Below, piece after piece: positions 10,841 to 24,121 of a stretch of 60,000 nucleotides of DNA. The DNA comes from Nymphaea colorata (Eukaryota > Streptophyta > Magnoliopsida > Nymphaeales > Nymphaeaceae): assembly GCF_008831285.2 (NCBI RefSeq), contig NC_045149.1, positions 8,894,417 to 8,954,416 of the forward strand, read 5' to 3'. Position numbers and translations under genes: made by a program. Position 1 is the first letter of the stretch. Every line of letters starts with the position of its first letter. The notes under the pieces are model-generated. The model saw nothing but the letters and a program-made list of their open reading frames with translations. It did not search any database and was not told the DNA's origin.

Positions 10841-11134
10841 AAAAGTATTTAAAATATTAGTTTTCTTCATGCCAGATACGGGCCGACATGAAACGATGCA
10901 TACTGCTGATACACACTGTTTTCCAATGTCTCCACTAGGGGCTGGGAACCGATATAGACTCAAATTTGAATTTATGTTGTCAGATTCTATAAGAAAATCC
11001 AAATCCAACTAATAATGGGATTAAGATTTCCCTTAACAAATTTAATGGGTATCAGATCTTTCACACAGTTATGAATATGATTGCGTGTCAAAAATTGAAT
11101 ATTGAATATTGAATATATTCTTCTATTTTATGTC

Positions 11135-11136
11135 TC

Positions 11137-11188
<52 letters not shown>
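11135..11188. repeat. Compound microsatellite (TG)n-(TA)n
   Basis: A run of TGTGTGTGTG followed by a long uninterrupted TA run. Confidence 0.95.
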
Positions 11189-11189
<1 letters not shown>

Positions 11190-14100
11190 CAATTAGACCT
11201 CTAACATGACAATATCCGATCTGCCCAGCCAGTTGACACCCTTACATAATAAGAACATGAAAAGTTTTATACAATTAGGTTGCACCGTCATAAAAAGGCC
11301 TAACTTCCATAATAAGAACATGAAACGTTTGTTCATTTGTGGCCCGAAGTTATTATGTGAAGTAAGACTATTCAATGTCAAAAGTTTCTATTTTTCAAAA
11401 AATCCTTGAGAGCATTGAGCTCATCAACAGCATGAGAAGCCCCGAGGGGCATAGTGTAGCTGTTTGGACTGACAGACCAGTAAAAATTCGGTCGTTAGTT
11501 CGAACTGCACCACTGATTTGTATACCGCTCTCTACCCAGATCCGACACAGCCTACGCCCCAAGGCAGAGAGAAGGAACAGGGACTTCAGCTCCCTTAGGT
11601 TCCCAAGCCAATGATTTGAGAAAGCAGGCTGCCAATGAAATTTTGGAGAAAATAACTTCACTAGAAAATGGGAGATGGTAAATGTTTCTATCTTATGTGA
11701 TTTGAATAATTGTTTGTGATTTGCAGTCATGAAATGAAGAATATATTGATAGCATGTTTTAGTTCAATTTGAAATTGGAGTACAAAAGTAATTATGTTCA
11801 AGTAGGAACTTATAAATTAGCTATTGTTTGTGTAATAGTCAGATCTTACATCCTCGCGATGTATGAATAGATTAGTACCGGATGTAGATATTACTTCATG
11901 TGACTAGTTACAACTGCGTATTATGTGTTTTAATTAAAGCCCTTGTTTCATAATTTTCATAAAATGTGTGTCGCTTGATGTGAATATTGATTTTAGTTCT
12001 ATATTTAACAACCAAATGTGTGACATAATCTTACCATATTTCCTAAAACAAGAATGTGATGATGCTTCTGAAACGTATATAATAGGATCATGTGTTCCAA
12101 GAGTACAATGTCCTTAGTAGACACCCTCAAAAGAAAATTTCATAAACCTCTAGTATCCGATGTGAAATAAAAAATTATTTGTCTTTTAGTGACATTTTGC
12201 TTTCAATATCCTTTTCGACAGAAACAAATATCAAGAAACACCCAACACATCAAAGACTTGTGGAATTCCCTTTCATATGCTAAAACAAGCATTTCATTTG
12301 GTTGAGTAATTAAAATAACCAATACAGACTGTGATCAAGAGCATGAAACCTTTTGGGGAGCCAAGTCATTGATGAAGATTTGGATCCAGATTGTATTATT
12401 TCAGACCGAATCGATTTTTTCAAGGATCTATGTGAAGCGAGCCAGGATCATATGAGTAGCTGGTTCTACACCTAAGTTTGTATCAAATCCATATCCATTG
12501 ATAAGAAAGAGGGTATTGGAGAAGATTAATTGGAATAAGTTGCATAATCTAGAGGTCCCCTAAATATGATTTAGTTGCTCATGTCCAATCACATGATCCA
12601 GTCTATGAACATTCAAAAATGAACTGGTAGCCAAGTGTAATAAGAACATTTGGGTAAATACTTGTAAAAAACGAGACCAATTTCCTAGTGTTAAATTTGC
12701 AATAGTTGTTGCAGTTTCTTTATAATATGTTGTGCTGTTTCTTTTGTTGATAGTTTCTCGCGATTTTTTTTTTAATTTTTTCACAATAAAAAGGAAGGGA
12801 GTCCATCTCCTAGCAGGTGTGCACCAGAAGCACCAACAAATAGGATTATATATTGTCGAGTTTTTTAGTTTCAAAATGTTTAAGAAAACTTCATGTAAGG
12901 TCGGGCAGCTCAATTTAAAATAAAATGCCTCATTTTCTACATGGTTTATATAGGATTAGGTAAATTGTAACGCATACTTAAAGAATCTATGTCGATAAGA
13001 AGTACACTTAACTTTTCGTTATTCTTAATGCACATGACCTATGTTTAATTTTATATTGTTAACAAAAGAAACCCACGATATTATTTCTATGTTTGTTTTG
13101 ATACACTTAGGTCCAACATTATCAACACATTTATGAGGAGACATTACAACATTATTTCTGCATTCCTCTTGACATTTATTTCGGTTTTGTAATGATCTAT
13201 TATGTTCTTGTTGGACTTTTTATAATGACCTGACCATGTTGTTGCATTTGTGAAAATGAGTTGAACCATTGTCATCAACATCTTTTAGCACAGTTATAGC
13301 CTAACATGTTGATGCTAAGTTTCTAATACTAAACATGGTTACTCTTACTAAAGAGATAGAAACCAAGTAGACAAGTGTATTTTTTTTCCTTTAGTGGCAA
13401 CCAGTTGTGATGAAGGTTAACCTATGACACGGTGACTATTGGGCAACATGTGGCAGCCAAGACAAGGTGGACAATTCTAAGGAGCCCTTCATGTAAGTGT
13501 GACACTGAGCAGATGTTTATGATTTCAAGTGTACATTTTTGTAATTTTGCATGGTTCAAACATGTTAAGCATTCATTAAATACAAAGACTTATATCATAT
13601 TTAATCAAAATATAAGAACAACTTCACACTGTTTCAATTAAATTCAGAATCTCTTATATACAATATATAGTGTTATTTATATACATTTCTACCTCTCCTA
13701 AAGAAATACCACATTTGTAATTCAAAATGACAAAAAAAATTACTAGAAATCACATTTGTTGTTGTTTTCCTTAAAAAAAATCATAAAAACTTGCTTCCAA
13801 AAATTCTATACTTGTCACCTCTTGATTCAATTATAGAGAAGTCATTTAATATCGAAATAATTATGAAAAGTAAGGACATTGTTGACTATATGTTGCACAA
13901 TTTACCACTCAGACAAACTATATCAATCTAGGAGGTCGTGAGATCTACCTTATATCCTACTTGTCATGTTACCACTCCTTTGTATAATTAACTTTGTGCA
14001 ACATGTCATTGTGTTCAAGCTACTAGCCACTACCATAAAGAAGTTCGGGTCAATACAACTATGCATAGAATAAATAGAAGTCATCTATTTTGATATGCTA

Positions 14101-15640
14101 ATCCAACACAATTTTTTGAAATAATGTTTTCAACTAGTTGGAGATGAACCAGTGATAGTTGGAGATGAACCAGTGATATAGAGCTATTGCCGACAAATAA
14201 GTGTGTGAATTGTTACCCCTACATATCCACATTGAAGCACCTTTAATGCGTGAACAAGTTTCGTGTCAATATTGGAACAATATTAGTGCACTAGTGCATC
14301 TCAGGAATCATAGTCAATATTTAATGACTAAGCATTGTGTCTGGAATAATTTTGTACTTAAAGCTGATATGACATTTACATTTACAAGTTCTGCATTGTG
14401 TGTGTGTGTTAGTTCCAATATATATGAATCCAAAAAAATTGTTCATATCCTTATCATATTTAATGTCTACTAGTGATAAAAAAAAATAAGATATGATAGT
14501 TGTAAGGCTAATAAAGTTTATTTTAGTACTATGTAGTGTTGATGGACCACCTTTTGAAGATTCAAGAGCAATATATACACAGCACAGTATAGGTGAACAT
14601 GTTTTTTTTTTAAATGTCTTTACCTTTTCATTTGGCTATTATTTGTCTAGGTTTCCCAACACTAGGACATATTTCAAGAGGTAAAATATACACATTTCTA
14701 ATTATCAACACTAAAATCTGCCAAAGCATGTAGAACGCACTTGTTTCACATTCTATTGTGTTTTCAATTATAGTAGTCACATTCACACTCTCTCAAATGC
14801 ATATATACATAAAGCCATCTTCTATCACTCAATATTCACTATCATCTACACATATGCACAATAGCACATGATTAATTTATTTCAAAAGTGTCTATTTAGT
14901 GCAAAAGTGAAAATTACAACTAAATTTAACAATCACCAATCAATAATATAATATAACAAGTTGTGCCAGCTATCATGTCACTCACCAGTCTTACTTTCAC
15001 TTTAGACACAACTCAACATTCTCAATAACTTGTTTTGGACCTCTTTCTTACTAACATCATCATATGATATGTTCTAATTTTATCCATTATCTCAACAATT
15101 TAAAGCATTCCTCATGACATTATTCAATGATTTGACATTATTGGTGTTAACTTCAGTGAAATAACTACAACCATTGCAAAAGTACCTCTTTGCCAAAAAA
15201 TGTCTTCTCATTTCATCTAACTAATTCCATATATGAATGTTGATTGTTTTGATAATGTACATTTTTTGGTCATTTGTGACTCTTTTGATGTAATTTTAGA
15301 AAGTTCATTAGTTGAACCCCTTGAAATTTTACTTTTAAAATCTCTAAACAAATGAGGGGAAACCTTGAATTATATGCAATTAAACTTTAAGTATATAATA
15401 CCTTTTGTTTCATGAGTAAAGGACTTTGCTCGTAGTAGGTAACAAACCTTGTTATTAATTGATCATAATGATGGTGCTTCCATCATTACTTTAATGCATT
15501 GTTGATGGATATTTTGGAGTAAGTAACTAGTTTAATATGTTCAAGTTCACACATAGAAATAACCAGATATGGCACTTACTGGTTTCTGCTATGATGCACA
15601 ATGAGAAGAATGAAAACATACAATATCCTCAGCCAATGGC
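11189..15640. other. Long intergenic stretch, AT-rich
   Basis: No intact gene or recognisable protein domain was found on either strand. Small local duplications exist: ATAATAAGAACATGAAA appears twice near 11246 and 11308, and TAGTTGGAGATGAACCAGTG occurs twice in tandem near 14133-14177. Much of this is probably decayed transposon sequence, but I cannot name the families. Confidence 0.35.
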
Positions 15641-15845
15641 CACTGTCGATTAGCACAAGCACAGAATGCCGAGGGGAAGCATGGACCGATCCTCAAAAAC
15701 TTTTCAACACCTTAAACCGCTCTCATCGTGTGGTATAAATAGGAAATCAATGGTCACCTTGAATGGGTGTGAAGACAAAGTGATGTATGTTAAAAATGTC
15801 AAAGGGTCGCAACTGTTGAACTCTTCAAAGCACGTTCTCCAACAT
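15641..15845 (-). mobile_element. Probable 3' LTR portion of the decayed copia element
   Basis: Read on the minus strand, a purine-rich AAATAGGAGAA is followed by TGTTGGAGAACG near 15845. That is the expected arrangement of a polypurine tract and an LTR starting TG just past a copia pol end. The other LTR boundary was not identified, so the left limit is a guess. Confidence 0.4.
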
Positions 15846-16009
15846 TCTCCTATTTGACCCAAGTGAAGTCTATACTTTCAGTCCATAAGTTGTTATGAAA
15901 CACTCTTAACATAATGAGTATACTTAATACACAATCAACATGAACAAAAGAGAATAAATCTTTATAACCAAAATGTGAATAATAAATATGTTTGTGTACT
16001 CGATTACAA

Positions 16010-19000
16010 GAAATAAGTCCATCCTCTTAACATATTCAGAATACAACCTCGAGGCCAAACCTTTAGCAAGAGGATCAGCAATCGTATCCTTGGTTTTCCA
16101 CTATTATCAATACGCACTGAATGATTCTTTGTCATCTCCTTAACAACAAAATACTTCAATTATATATGCTTACATGATGTAGTACATTTGTTATTGTTAG
16201 AGAAGGACACAACAGCTTCATTGTTATAAAATACTTTGAGTAGATTCCCAATAGATTCAATCAACCCCAGTCATAATATGAAATTCCACAACTAAATAGC
16301 TTATGACGTGGTCTTGAATAGGCAATGAATTCAGCCTCCATAATGTGGGTAGGATTAGTGGATTGCTTCCCACTCCTCCAAAAGATGGCACCACCTATTA
16401 TTAGGAAAACATATCCAGCAGTAGATTTCCTATTATGAGGATATCCACCTAGATCTGTAGCATTGCAATGAATCCTTGGATTCAACTGAAATCTGCCAAG
16501 GACCCCAATTGCATACAATATATAGGTCGTGTATAGATTTGCGCATACTGCAAGCTGCTAACAACTGATGCATATGGCGTTGTATACATTTGTGTCATTT
16601 CATCTTTAGTATGTGGACAATCTTTCAAGCTCAATTTATCTCCTCTCATTATGGGTGTTGTAGTAGGAGAACAATTTTCTATCCCATATTTTTTGAGGAT
16701 CATATCAATATAGTTATTTGAGAGATACCTAATGTGCCTTCATTTCTGTCTCGGTGAATCTCAATGCTAAGAATATATGCAAGCTTCCTCCATGTATTTC
16801 ATTTCAAAATGAGTCGAAAGAAACTCTTTAGTCTATGGCAGCATATCCTTAACATTGGTTGCAAGTAAAATCTCATCTACATATGACACCAGAATTGTGA
16901 ACTTACTCCCACTTATTTTAAAGTAACATTGGTTGCAAGTAAAATCTTATCTACATATAACACCAGAATTGTGAACTTACTCCCACTTATTTTAAAGTAC
17001 ACGCATTGATCAACGACATTCTCAGTAAAACCAAAAGTCAAAATAACTTCGTTAAAGTTGATGTACCATTGCCTGAAGGCCTGTTTAATCCATATATTGA
17101 CTTATTTAACTTGCAAACCAAACCATCTGACTTTCCTTTAAAAAAGCCTTGAAGTTGTTCTATATAAACCTATTCATTCAAATCACCATTAAGAAAAGTT
17201 GTTTTACATTCATTTGATGTGGCTGTAAGTCAAAATGAGCTATAAAGTAAAAAATAATCTTCATTGACTCTTTAGTTGAGACATGAGAAAATGCCTCATT
17301 ATAGTCAATTTCCTCCAGTTGAGTGAGCCTTTAGCAACCATCCTTACCTTGTACCTCTCAATTTTGCCCTTAGAGTTTCTTTTAGTCTTAAATCCTCATT
17401 TACATCCTATGAGTTTAATTCCTTTAGGCAGAGTGACAAGGTCTTACACTTGATTTTTAGCCATATTATCTAACTCTTCTTTCATAGTTTCTATCCAGTA
17501 TGCAGATTGCTTACACTCAACAACTTTGATAAAGGTGATTGGATTATCAACCATGAAATCATTGGGCTTTTAAAAGTATACCACCCAATCAGGATGAATA
17601 GCAGATCCACGTGTTCTTATGCATCTCCATACAGGTGGTTCTAAATGTTCAAACTAAATTTGCCATTCTTGTAATTACTCACCAGCATTATTGACATGTG
17701 GTTCTTCTGTCATTGGCATATCAATGACTAAATCACATTCACTTTAATATTTTATTGGATGATGATAGGAAGTTTATAGTAACTGTATTTCTTAGTTTAA
17801 ACATTGCGAAGAAATTTTGCAATGTCTTTATCTCAACAGAACCATCTTCAAGAAATCTATCTTTATATGTTTTTACTATTTATGGTGAATGAGATGGACA
17901 ATAAAATCTATAGCCTTTTGATAGTTTTAGATAACCAATAAAGAAACCACTAGTTGTTCTAAGGTTAGAAGCCAATATGTGAGGGTTATATAATTTAGCT
18001 TCTGCAAGACAACCCCAAATGTGCATATGTAATAGTGAAGACTTTCTACCTATTCATAACTCGTAAGGAGATTTAGAAAGAGCTTTAACAGGTACCTTAT
18101 TCAAAATGTGCACAACTGTCCTTAAAGTTTCACCACGAAACATAATAGGGAGTATTGAATACTTCAATATACCATGGACCATTTTTTTAAGCATACAGTT
18201 TCACCTTTCAGCTGCACTATTATGATATGCACTACCGAGCATGGTATACTAAGGCACAATGCCTTCTTCCTTGAAAAAACATGCTAAAGGCCCTTTCCAT
18301 TGTCTTATATCATTAAAATGACCATAGTACTTGCCACCTCTATCCGATCTTACTATTTTTATTATTTCTTCAGTTTGTTTTTCTACTTCAGTCTCGAAGT
18401 CTTTAAAAACTTGATAGACTTCAGAGTTCTCAAATAAAAGGTAGAGATACATATATTGGGAATAATCATCAATGAAGGTGACAAAATATCTCTCGTCCAT
18501 GTGACATGGGGTAAACAGTTTGCATACATCCGTATGAATAATTTCCAATTTGTTGTTGCTCATTTTAGCACATTTCTTGTAAGTATTAGTTTGTTTAGCC
18601 TTAAGGCAGTCTAAACATGTTTTCGAATTTGTGAAGTCAATGGACTAAAAGTCTCTTCTTTTACAAGTCTTTGGATTCTCTTCTTAGAGATATGTCTAAA
18701 CGGTGCCAAAGCATATAGGGTCGATAATTCAGCATGTCACATTTATTACCAATTGACATATTGCTACAAGATAGGGGATTCATGGATCATAATTTTCAAA
18801 TGACACAAACCATCATTCAAACATGTAGAATCAGGATATACTAAATATTTATAAATATACAATTTTGAATTTTCAAATTTAAAACAATATCCAAATGTAA
18901 CCAGTCTAGGAATAGAAATAAGGTTTTTGTTATAAGAAGATACATAAAATGTATCAATTAAGTCCAAAACAGAACATCTCTCTAGCATCACCCTGCAAGT

Positions 19001-19530
19001 CCCAACGGCCTTGACATGTGAAGGCATCTTGTTGTATGCATCTTGTTTACAAAGAAGATGCTTCTTTCATGTTTCGTAGGTTCCTTTTGTTCAAAAGGCC
19101 TGCTGAAATATGAATAGTGACACTCAATTTAACTCACCAACTATTAACTAGAATATTAATCAAGTTATATTCATTGAGAAACTAATGAAAAATTACATTT
19201 CTTAGCAATCAATTCACTTGCTTCTCACAGTTTGACTTCTTCTTGTAGAAGAAGCACTTCATATAAGAGACATGTTTATGAGGCTTGACAATATACTAGT
19301 TAGATGTTTCTAAATCTAACTTTTTTAGCCTTTTTCTTCATGGCATTCTTCCTTTGTCGAACTATGTGTTGACCTTTACGAGAGGCCATATGTGCACTAT
19401 GCACCTTCTCACTCTTCAATCTCTCTTCTTTTTCAATGCACTTGGTCACTGAATCATTGAATATTCGTTCATCATTATGTGTGTTGTAAGATATCTTATT
19501 AAGTGGACCAGCACAAAACAAGCGTTCTAG
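16010..19530 (-). pseudogene. Decayed Ty1/copia retrotransposon polyprotein
   Basis: Read on the minus strand from right to left, the copia domain order is visible in broken frames. At about 19500-19210 there is a gag C-terminal piece with a damaged zinc knuckle (KCFFYKKKSNCEK). A GAG-pre-integrase block follows at about 19030-18660 (SYNKNLISIPRL; HISKKRIQRLV). The integrase core at about 18565-18245 shows HTDV, FIDDYSQY and SDRGGKYYG, consistent with the first two acidic residues of the DDE triad. Reverse transcriptase lies at about 17500-16520, with its YVDD box altered and duplicated. RNase H at about 16520-16130 shows KSTAGYVF and MEAEFIA. A typical pol C-terminus lies near 16090-16050 (DTIADPLAKGLASRLY). 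Many stops and frameshifts make it inactive. Confidence 0.9.
16851..16998 (-). repeat. 74-bp tandem duplication within the copia reverse transcriptase
   Basis: The copies are 16851-16924 and 16925-16998, each starting AACATTGGTTGCAAGTAAAA and ending TTATTTTAAAGT. They differ at about two positions. On the minus strand each contains the catalytic YVDD region, now YVDE in one copy and YVDK in the other. The unit length is not a multiple of three, so the duplication shifts the frame. Confidence 0.9.
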
Positions 19531-20062
19531 AACAGAAATAGAAATTGTTCTTTCTAGATCAATACTGTAAGTTCACAACTAAAATATAGATCTCTCCTAA
19601 TCCAAAACTTTATAAATCAAATTAATATCTTAAAACCTTAAAATCCAGTTCATCTAGATCCCAAACTTCATTGGTTACCGACTTAGGGCGGGTCGAAGTC
19701 GAGGTTTTATTTTTGAAGTGAAGGAACAAAGCCTTCTCCTCTGTGGATGTTCCTGAGTGCCTCCTCGCCATCGCCATCGCTGTCACCCATCGTCCTCTTG
19801 CCTCATCGTCGCCATCACTGTTCAACCCTTTCCAGTGTCCCGCATCGATTGCTTGTCTGTTCTCTACTCTATGCCGTGTGAAGGCACAAAATGTCGGCTG
19901 CAACTGCATTAGGGTTTCAGTCTTCAAGTCAGATGAGTTTCGGTGTCTAGCTGTAGCGGTTTGGTGGGGATAGCGTATTTTCTTGATAGAAACTTCGACA
20001 GACATTTTAACTGTGGCTTCTAAATCATGAGGGAAGACCAGGTAAAGAAATGAGACCCTAGT

Positions 20063-20093
<31 letters not shown>

Positions 20094-21448
20094 TAGCCGT
20101 CTTTCATGGACTGAGCAGGGTCTAGCCTAGATTGCCTATTCCGGTGTAGGGTCAATGCTCTTTTTACATGATAATCTTGTTACATGCCTCTAGGTCTTGC
20201 GAACTGAATTTCTATTATGCTACATTTATGTTTAGTGTCAATGGTCAAAGCATGGTCTTTGGGTTTTGATCCCTTACAGGCATGATTTTGATGCAAACCA
20301 TTATTCTGTTGATTCTCTAGAGCTGCTTCTATGGTTCTTATTTCTTTCTCTCAAATGATTTTATAAAGAACTAATTTTATCTTTGCACAAGGTTGATTTT
20401 AGACCATGATGGTTGTACTAATCTTAAGATTATGGAAGGTTGACACATTCAGTTTTTTGACACCCCTCAAGTTCAAAATCAACAACTAATTTTAACTTTG
20501 CACAAAGTTGTTTTTGTTAGTTTGAGGGCGCAAGAGAATACTTGAGGATCTTTTTTCTCTTTTTGTCAAGTCTTGTCAGATCTGTGCATGAACTGGGTCT
20601 TAATGTTAGCATGTATAGATTGAAGGGGTTCCTGGTGGCCTATGTTGTTATGGATATATGCAAAACTATTTGCTACCAGAAATGGAAAAAGGAATTTCTA
20701 TAAAAGAAGATAATTTTTTCTTATGGTAGGTGCAATATTTTCTTATGATACACATTCTTTAATTTCTTCAGGTTAAGTGGAGATGAGGTTGTCTTATCAA
20801 CTCTAAAGCTATTCTCCATACCAAGTCGCCTCAAGTTTCTTGGCTATAAACTTACAGTTAGTTCAATGACTAGTAGTTATAGAGCTTGACATCTTAAGTC
20901 ATTTACTTCTTCATAGTGTTTCTGGCATGTGGGTACACTTCATTTTGAGAGTTTTGGTCAAACTTTTTAATATTAATTGTCACATTTGGTACTCTACATG
21001 GTTTATGGAGAATTCATATTTAAAGTTGTGGGAAATAATTCCTTAATTCACTTCTAATTGCTTGATAGGTGTATGCAGTAAAAGAGGCTGGCATGCATAT
21101 GCTCTAGGAGAAAATTGGCTGTCAAGTGTTTATGTTGGATGTAGACGTTGCTGATAATTTGGATTGGACAAAGTAGTTTTGTTGAAGAATGTATCATCTT
21201 TACATTATCTAGGCAATTATTCATTATTGCATTGGAGCATCTATCTACATTTTAGCCTTTTTGATTATCTTTGCAATTGTCTTCCATTTTATAGGTAGTG
21301 ATGTGGCAATTATTTGGGTCAACAACAAAAGTTATAGGCTGGATGGTTCAAGTTTCTTTTTTATTCAAGCAAATGGCATTTGGCAGGGATTTAATAGAGA
21401 ATTGAATTGACTCCCTGAAAACCCTTGAGTCGTTTCTCTTATCACCTA
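19531..21448. other. Intergenic with a GC-richer patch at 19680-20010
   Basis: Open frames of 127 codons (minus, 19622-20005) and 76 codons (plus, 19743-19973) overlap in a GC-richer block containing GATTAGGGTTTCAG-like plant leader sequence. Neither frame shows a known domain. A (TC)n run lies at 20069-20097. The remainder to 21448 is AT-rich with no recognised gene. A short exon-like stretch near 20772-20870, bounded by CAG, could be a gene relic. Confidence 0.35.
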
Positions 21449-21456
21449 GATGCGAT
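21449..21456. repeat. 8-bp target site duplication, left (GATGCGAT)
   Basis: It pairs with GATACGAT at 22020-22027, with one mismatch. An 8-bp duplication is typical of hAT insertion. Confidence 0.75.
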
Positions 21457-22019
21457 TAGGCCTGGGCATCGGGCCGGGCCCGGGCCCGATAGGCAGGCCC
21501 GGCCCAGCCCGGCCCGACTCCCTCACACTCTCTCCGCTCCCCCTCTCCCTCTCCCTCCCCTCCCGATCTCCCTCTCCCTCTCCGCTCCCCCTCCCCCTCT
21601 CCCTCTCCCTCTCCGCTCCCTCTCTCCCTCTCTCCCTCTCCCTCTCCTTCTCTGCTCCCGCTCCCCCTCTCCCTCTCTGCTCCCGCTCCCCCTCTCCCTC
21701 TCCGCTTCTCCTCTCCCTCTCCCTCTCTGCTCCCCCTCTCCCTCTCTGCTCCCGCTCCCCCTCTCCCTCTCCGCTTCTCCTCTCCCTCTCCCTCTCTGCT
21801 CCCCCTCTCCCTTTCCCTCTCTGCTCCCTCTCCCTCTCCCTCCTCCTCTGTCTGCCTCGCCGCTCCCCCTCCTCCTCTTCCTCCATCGGAGCGCGACGGG
21901 AGGGTGGGGGAAAGGGGGTCGAGAGGGCTGGGCGGGGCGGGCCGGGTCGGGCTGGGCAGGCCGGGCCGGGTCCGGGCTGGGCTAAGCTGTTCGACGGGCC
22001 GGCCCGATGCCTAGGCCTA
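21457..22019. mobile_element. Non-autonomous hAT element with TIRs and CT-rich minisatellite core
   Basis: The left end is TAGGCCTGGGCATCGGGCC. The right end on the minus strand is TAGGCCTAGGCATCGGGCC, so 18 of 19 bases match. GGGCCGGGCC-type subterminal repeats lie at both ends. The flanking 8-bp duplication (GATGCGAT/GATACGAT) supports hAT-type insertion. The core, about 21535-21890, is almost entirely CT-rich, with GGGCGGG-rich DNA after it. The long serine/leucine/proline frames over it on the plus strand, and the arginine/glutamate frames on the minus strand, are products of the low-complexity sequence, not genes. No transposase is encoded; the decayed hAT gene at 22.4 kb lies about 400 bp away, but I see nothing that links the two. 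Confidence 0.85.
21676..21813. repeat. 69-bp minisatellite unit, two copies, in the hAT element
   Basis: The copies are 21676-21744 and 21745-21813, each starting TCTGCTCCCGCTCCCCCTCT and containing CTCCGCTTCTCCTCTCC. They lie within a broader CTCCCT-rich low-complexity tract. Confidence 0.85.
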
Positions 22020-22429
22020 GATACGATTCATGCATTTTGTTAAAAAAAATGAAGGGTTCAATTTCATGCATTTTGATATGCACTAAAAAAGTTTGCTCAC
22101 ATTTTGCAATTACATGATTCAAAGTTCATTACATGACTTAATAAAGTATGAACTGCATGTATCATAAACATGCCTTGTTAACATATTTTTTCATAAATTT
22201 TAATGATTTTTTCTCTTAATTGCAAGAACCTTGCTCCTTTGTTTGAACATTTTCTATCTTACTGCAACAATAGTGTTTTTCTTCTATCTTCATTTTATTT
22301 ATCATGCATCTTATTATTCTTTTTTATCGTCTTGGTTATTTACATAGGTCATCTCAATTTTTTGGCATTTAGGTTGTCCTTTTATTATATTGGCTGCATA
22401 ATTAGTTATGTTTTCTAGTTCTTCGGATG

Positions 22430-24121
22430 AAAAATATTGTCCAACTCTTATTATGGAATCAGTCGAATCATACTTATATAGTGAGAGAGAAGCTGTTTCC
22501 AAGAAAAAAAGGACTTCAAAAATATGATTAATTTTACATAAGTTAAGTATAAGGGAAAAGAGTTTGCTAAATGCAAACATTGTGAAGAACGACTGAAAGG
22601 ATGCAGTGTTAATGAGATTAGTCATTTAAGTCTCGACATCTAAAATCATGTTTAAATAGGCAAATCAATAAAGGAAAACAAAAAACTTTATCACTTGTAG
22701 TTAGTGACTCTAGTGTAACTTCTCTATGCATACAAAAATTTGATATAGAATTTATAAAAAAGTTGATGTCAAAGTGCATAATAGCACATGAGCTTTCGTT
22801 CAATTTGGCACAATATAAATATCGTAACAAACTTCTTCAAGCTTGCAATCCAATGTTTGTTCCATTTCCTAGAAGAACGTTGTAAAGGTATATCATATCA
22901 ATGTACAAGACTGAGAAAATGCGATTTAAATGATTTATAAATGATTCTATGCAATGAGTTTCATTGACATTTGATATGCAAACATTGGGCTATTTATGTG
23001 TAACAGGACAATAATATTCATAGATATTAGAAATTGCATGCTTATATGTTCAATTTCTACATGTACCTCCACCACATAATGGAAATTATTTGTGTGAGGT
23101 TTTATCAGAATGCATTTTTAAATAGAACACTTAGTCAAAGTTATTTTTTATTATTGCTGACAATTGTTTGTGCAATAACTACATTGAAAATGAACTTAGG
23201 ATGAATAAATCTTATTCCAGTGAGGGCAGCATTTGCATACACTGTAGTGCACATATTCCAAATCTTATGGTTCAAGATGGTATGCAGGATCAACATAATA
23301 CAATTTTAAAAATCCGTGAAAGTGTTAAATATATACAAGGATAACCAAAGCGATTACTTACTTTTAAAGATAGTATAAGAACAATGAGCTTGAATGGTCC
23401 AAAGAAATTAACCTATGTTATTCCAACTCGATGGAACTCTACAGAATGTCATGTTGAGATGCATTGTTTTACAAAAATTTATTTCATCGTTTGGCTTATG
23501 TTGATCCCAATTATATAAATTTGTCTTTTGACGATGAATGGTCTTATGCAACTTATTCATATCAATTTTTGAAATTATTCTATAATGTTACAAAGATCTT
23601 CTCCGTCACTAGACATGTAACATTCTAATGTAGTTTTGAAGAAATACAAAAAGGTATATAAACATTTGCGTGCATATTGTGTGGTAGATAATAATTATAT
23701 AAGGTCATTAGCATACAAAAAGCAATAAAAATTTGAATATCTGAAAAACGACTGCAATTGCATTTGTTTTAGATCCTAGGTCCAAATTGGGGTATTTGAA
23801 GTATGTGTTTGAGAGTTTGAATAAAGTTGATGCAATGGTACAATATGAAAAAATAAAAAGCAGTCCTCATGAATTATGTGCCAAGTTCTCAAGTATATAT
23901 GTGGTACAAACCGTGAAAAAATTGAAAATACAGACAATGTCATAGTGTAGTTTGAAGAAAATAGAAATTTTTCGAGAGATGCCTTCTTCACATATTACAT
24001 GAGTCCCGCATCTCTTTCAAGTACCTTGCACAAATCTAGAAGCATATTTAACTTATCCAATAGAACTACCTCGACCTAATGAAAACTTCAATGTATTATC
24101 TTGGTGGAAGACAAATGAAAG
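22430..24121 (+). pseudogene. Decayed hAT transposase gene (BED zinc finger type)
   Basis: Broken plus-strand frames follow the order of plant BED-finger hAT proteins. At about 22535-22660 there is a BED zinc-finger region (VKYKGKEFAKCKHCEERLKG, then HLS...RHLKSC after a frameshift). An FDIEFIKKLMSKCIIAHELS region lies at about 22735-22870. An ADNCLCNN piece is near 23155. The transposase core motif with TRWNST is near 23425-23450. Near the end, at about 24030-24115, is a dimerisation-domain-like LPRPNENFNVLSWWKTNES. Multiple stops and frameshifts make it non-functional. The coding similarity stops abruptly at about 24121, exactly where the inverted repeat at 24122 begins, so the 3' end was probably replaced or interrupted. 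Confidence 0.8.

Noticed and set aside
19622-20005. 127-codon minus-strand frame right of the copia gag
   Set aside because: No domain recognised. It does not continue the copia frames, and the opposite strand is also open over the same GC-richer patch.
21425-22043. Open frames of 186 and 197 codons (plus) and 146 codons (minus)
   Set aside because: They are Ser/Leu/Pro and Arg/Glu repeats from CT-rich low-complexity DNA inside a TIR-bounded hAT element, and are open on both strands for compositional reasons.
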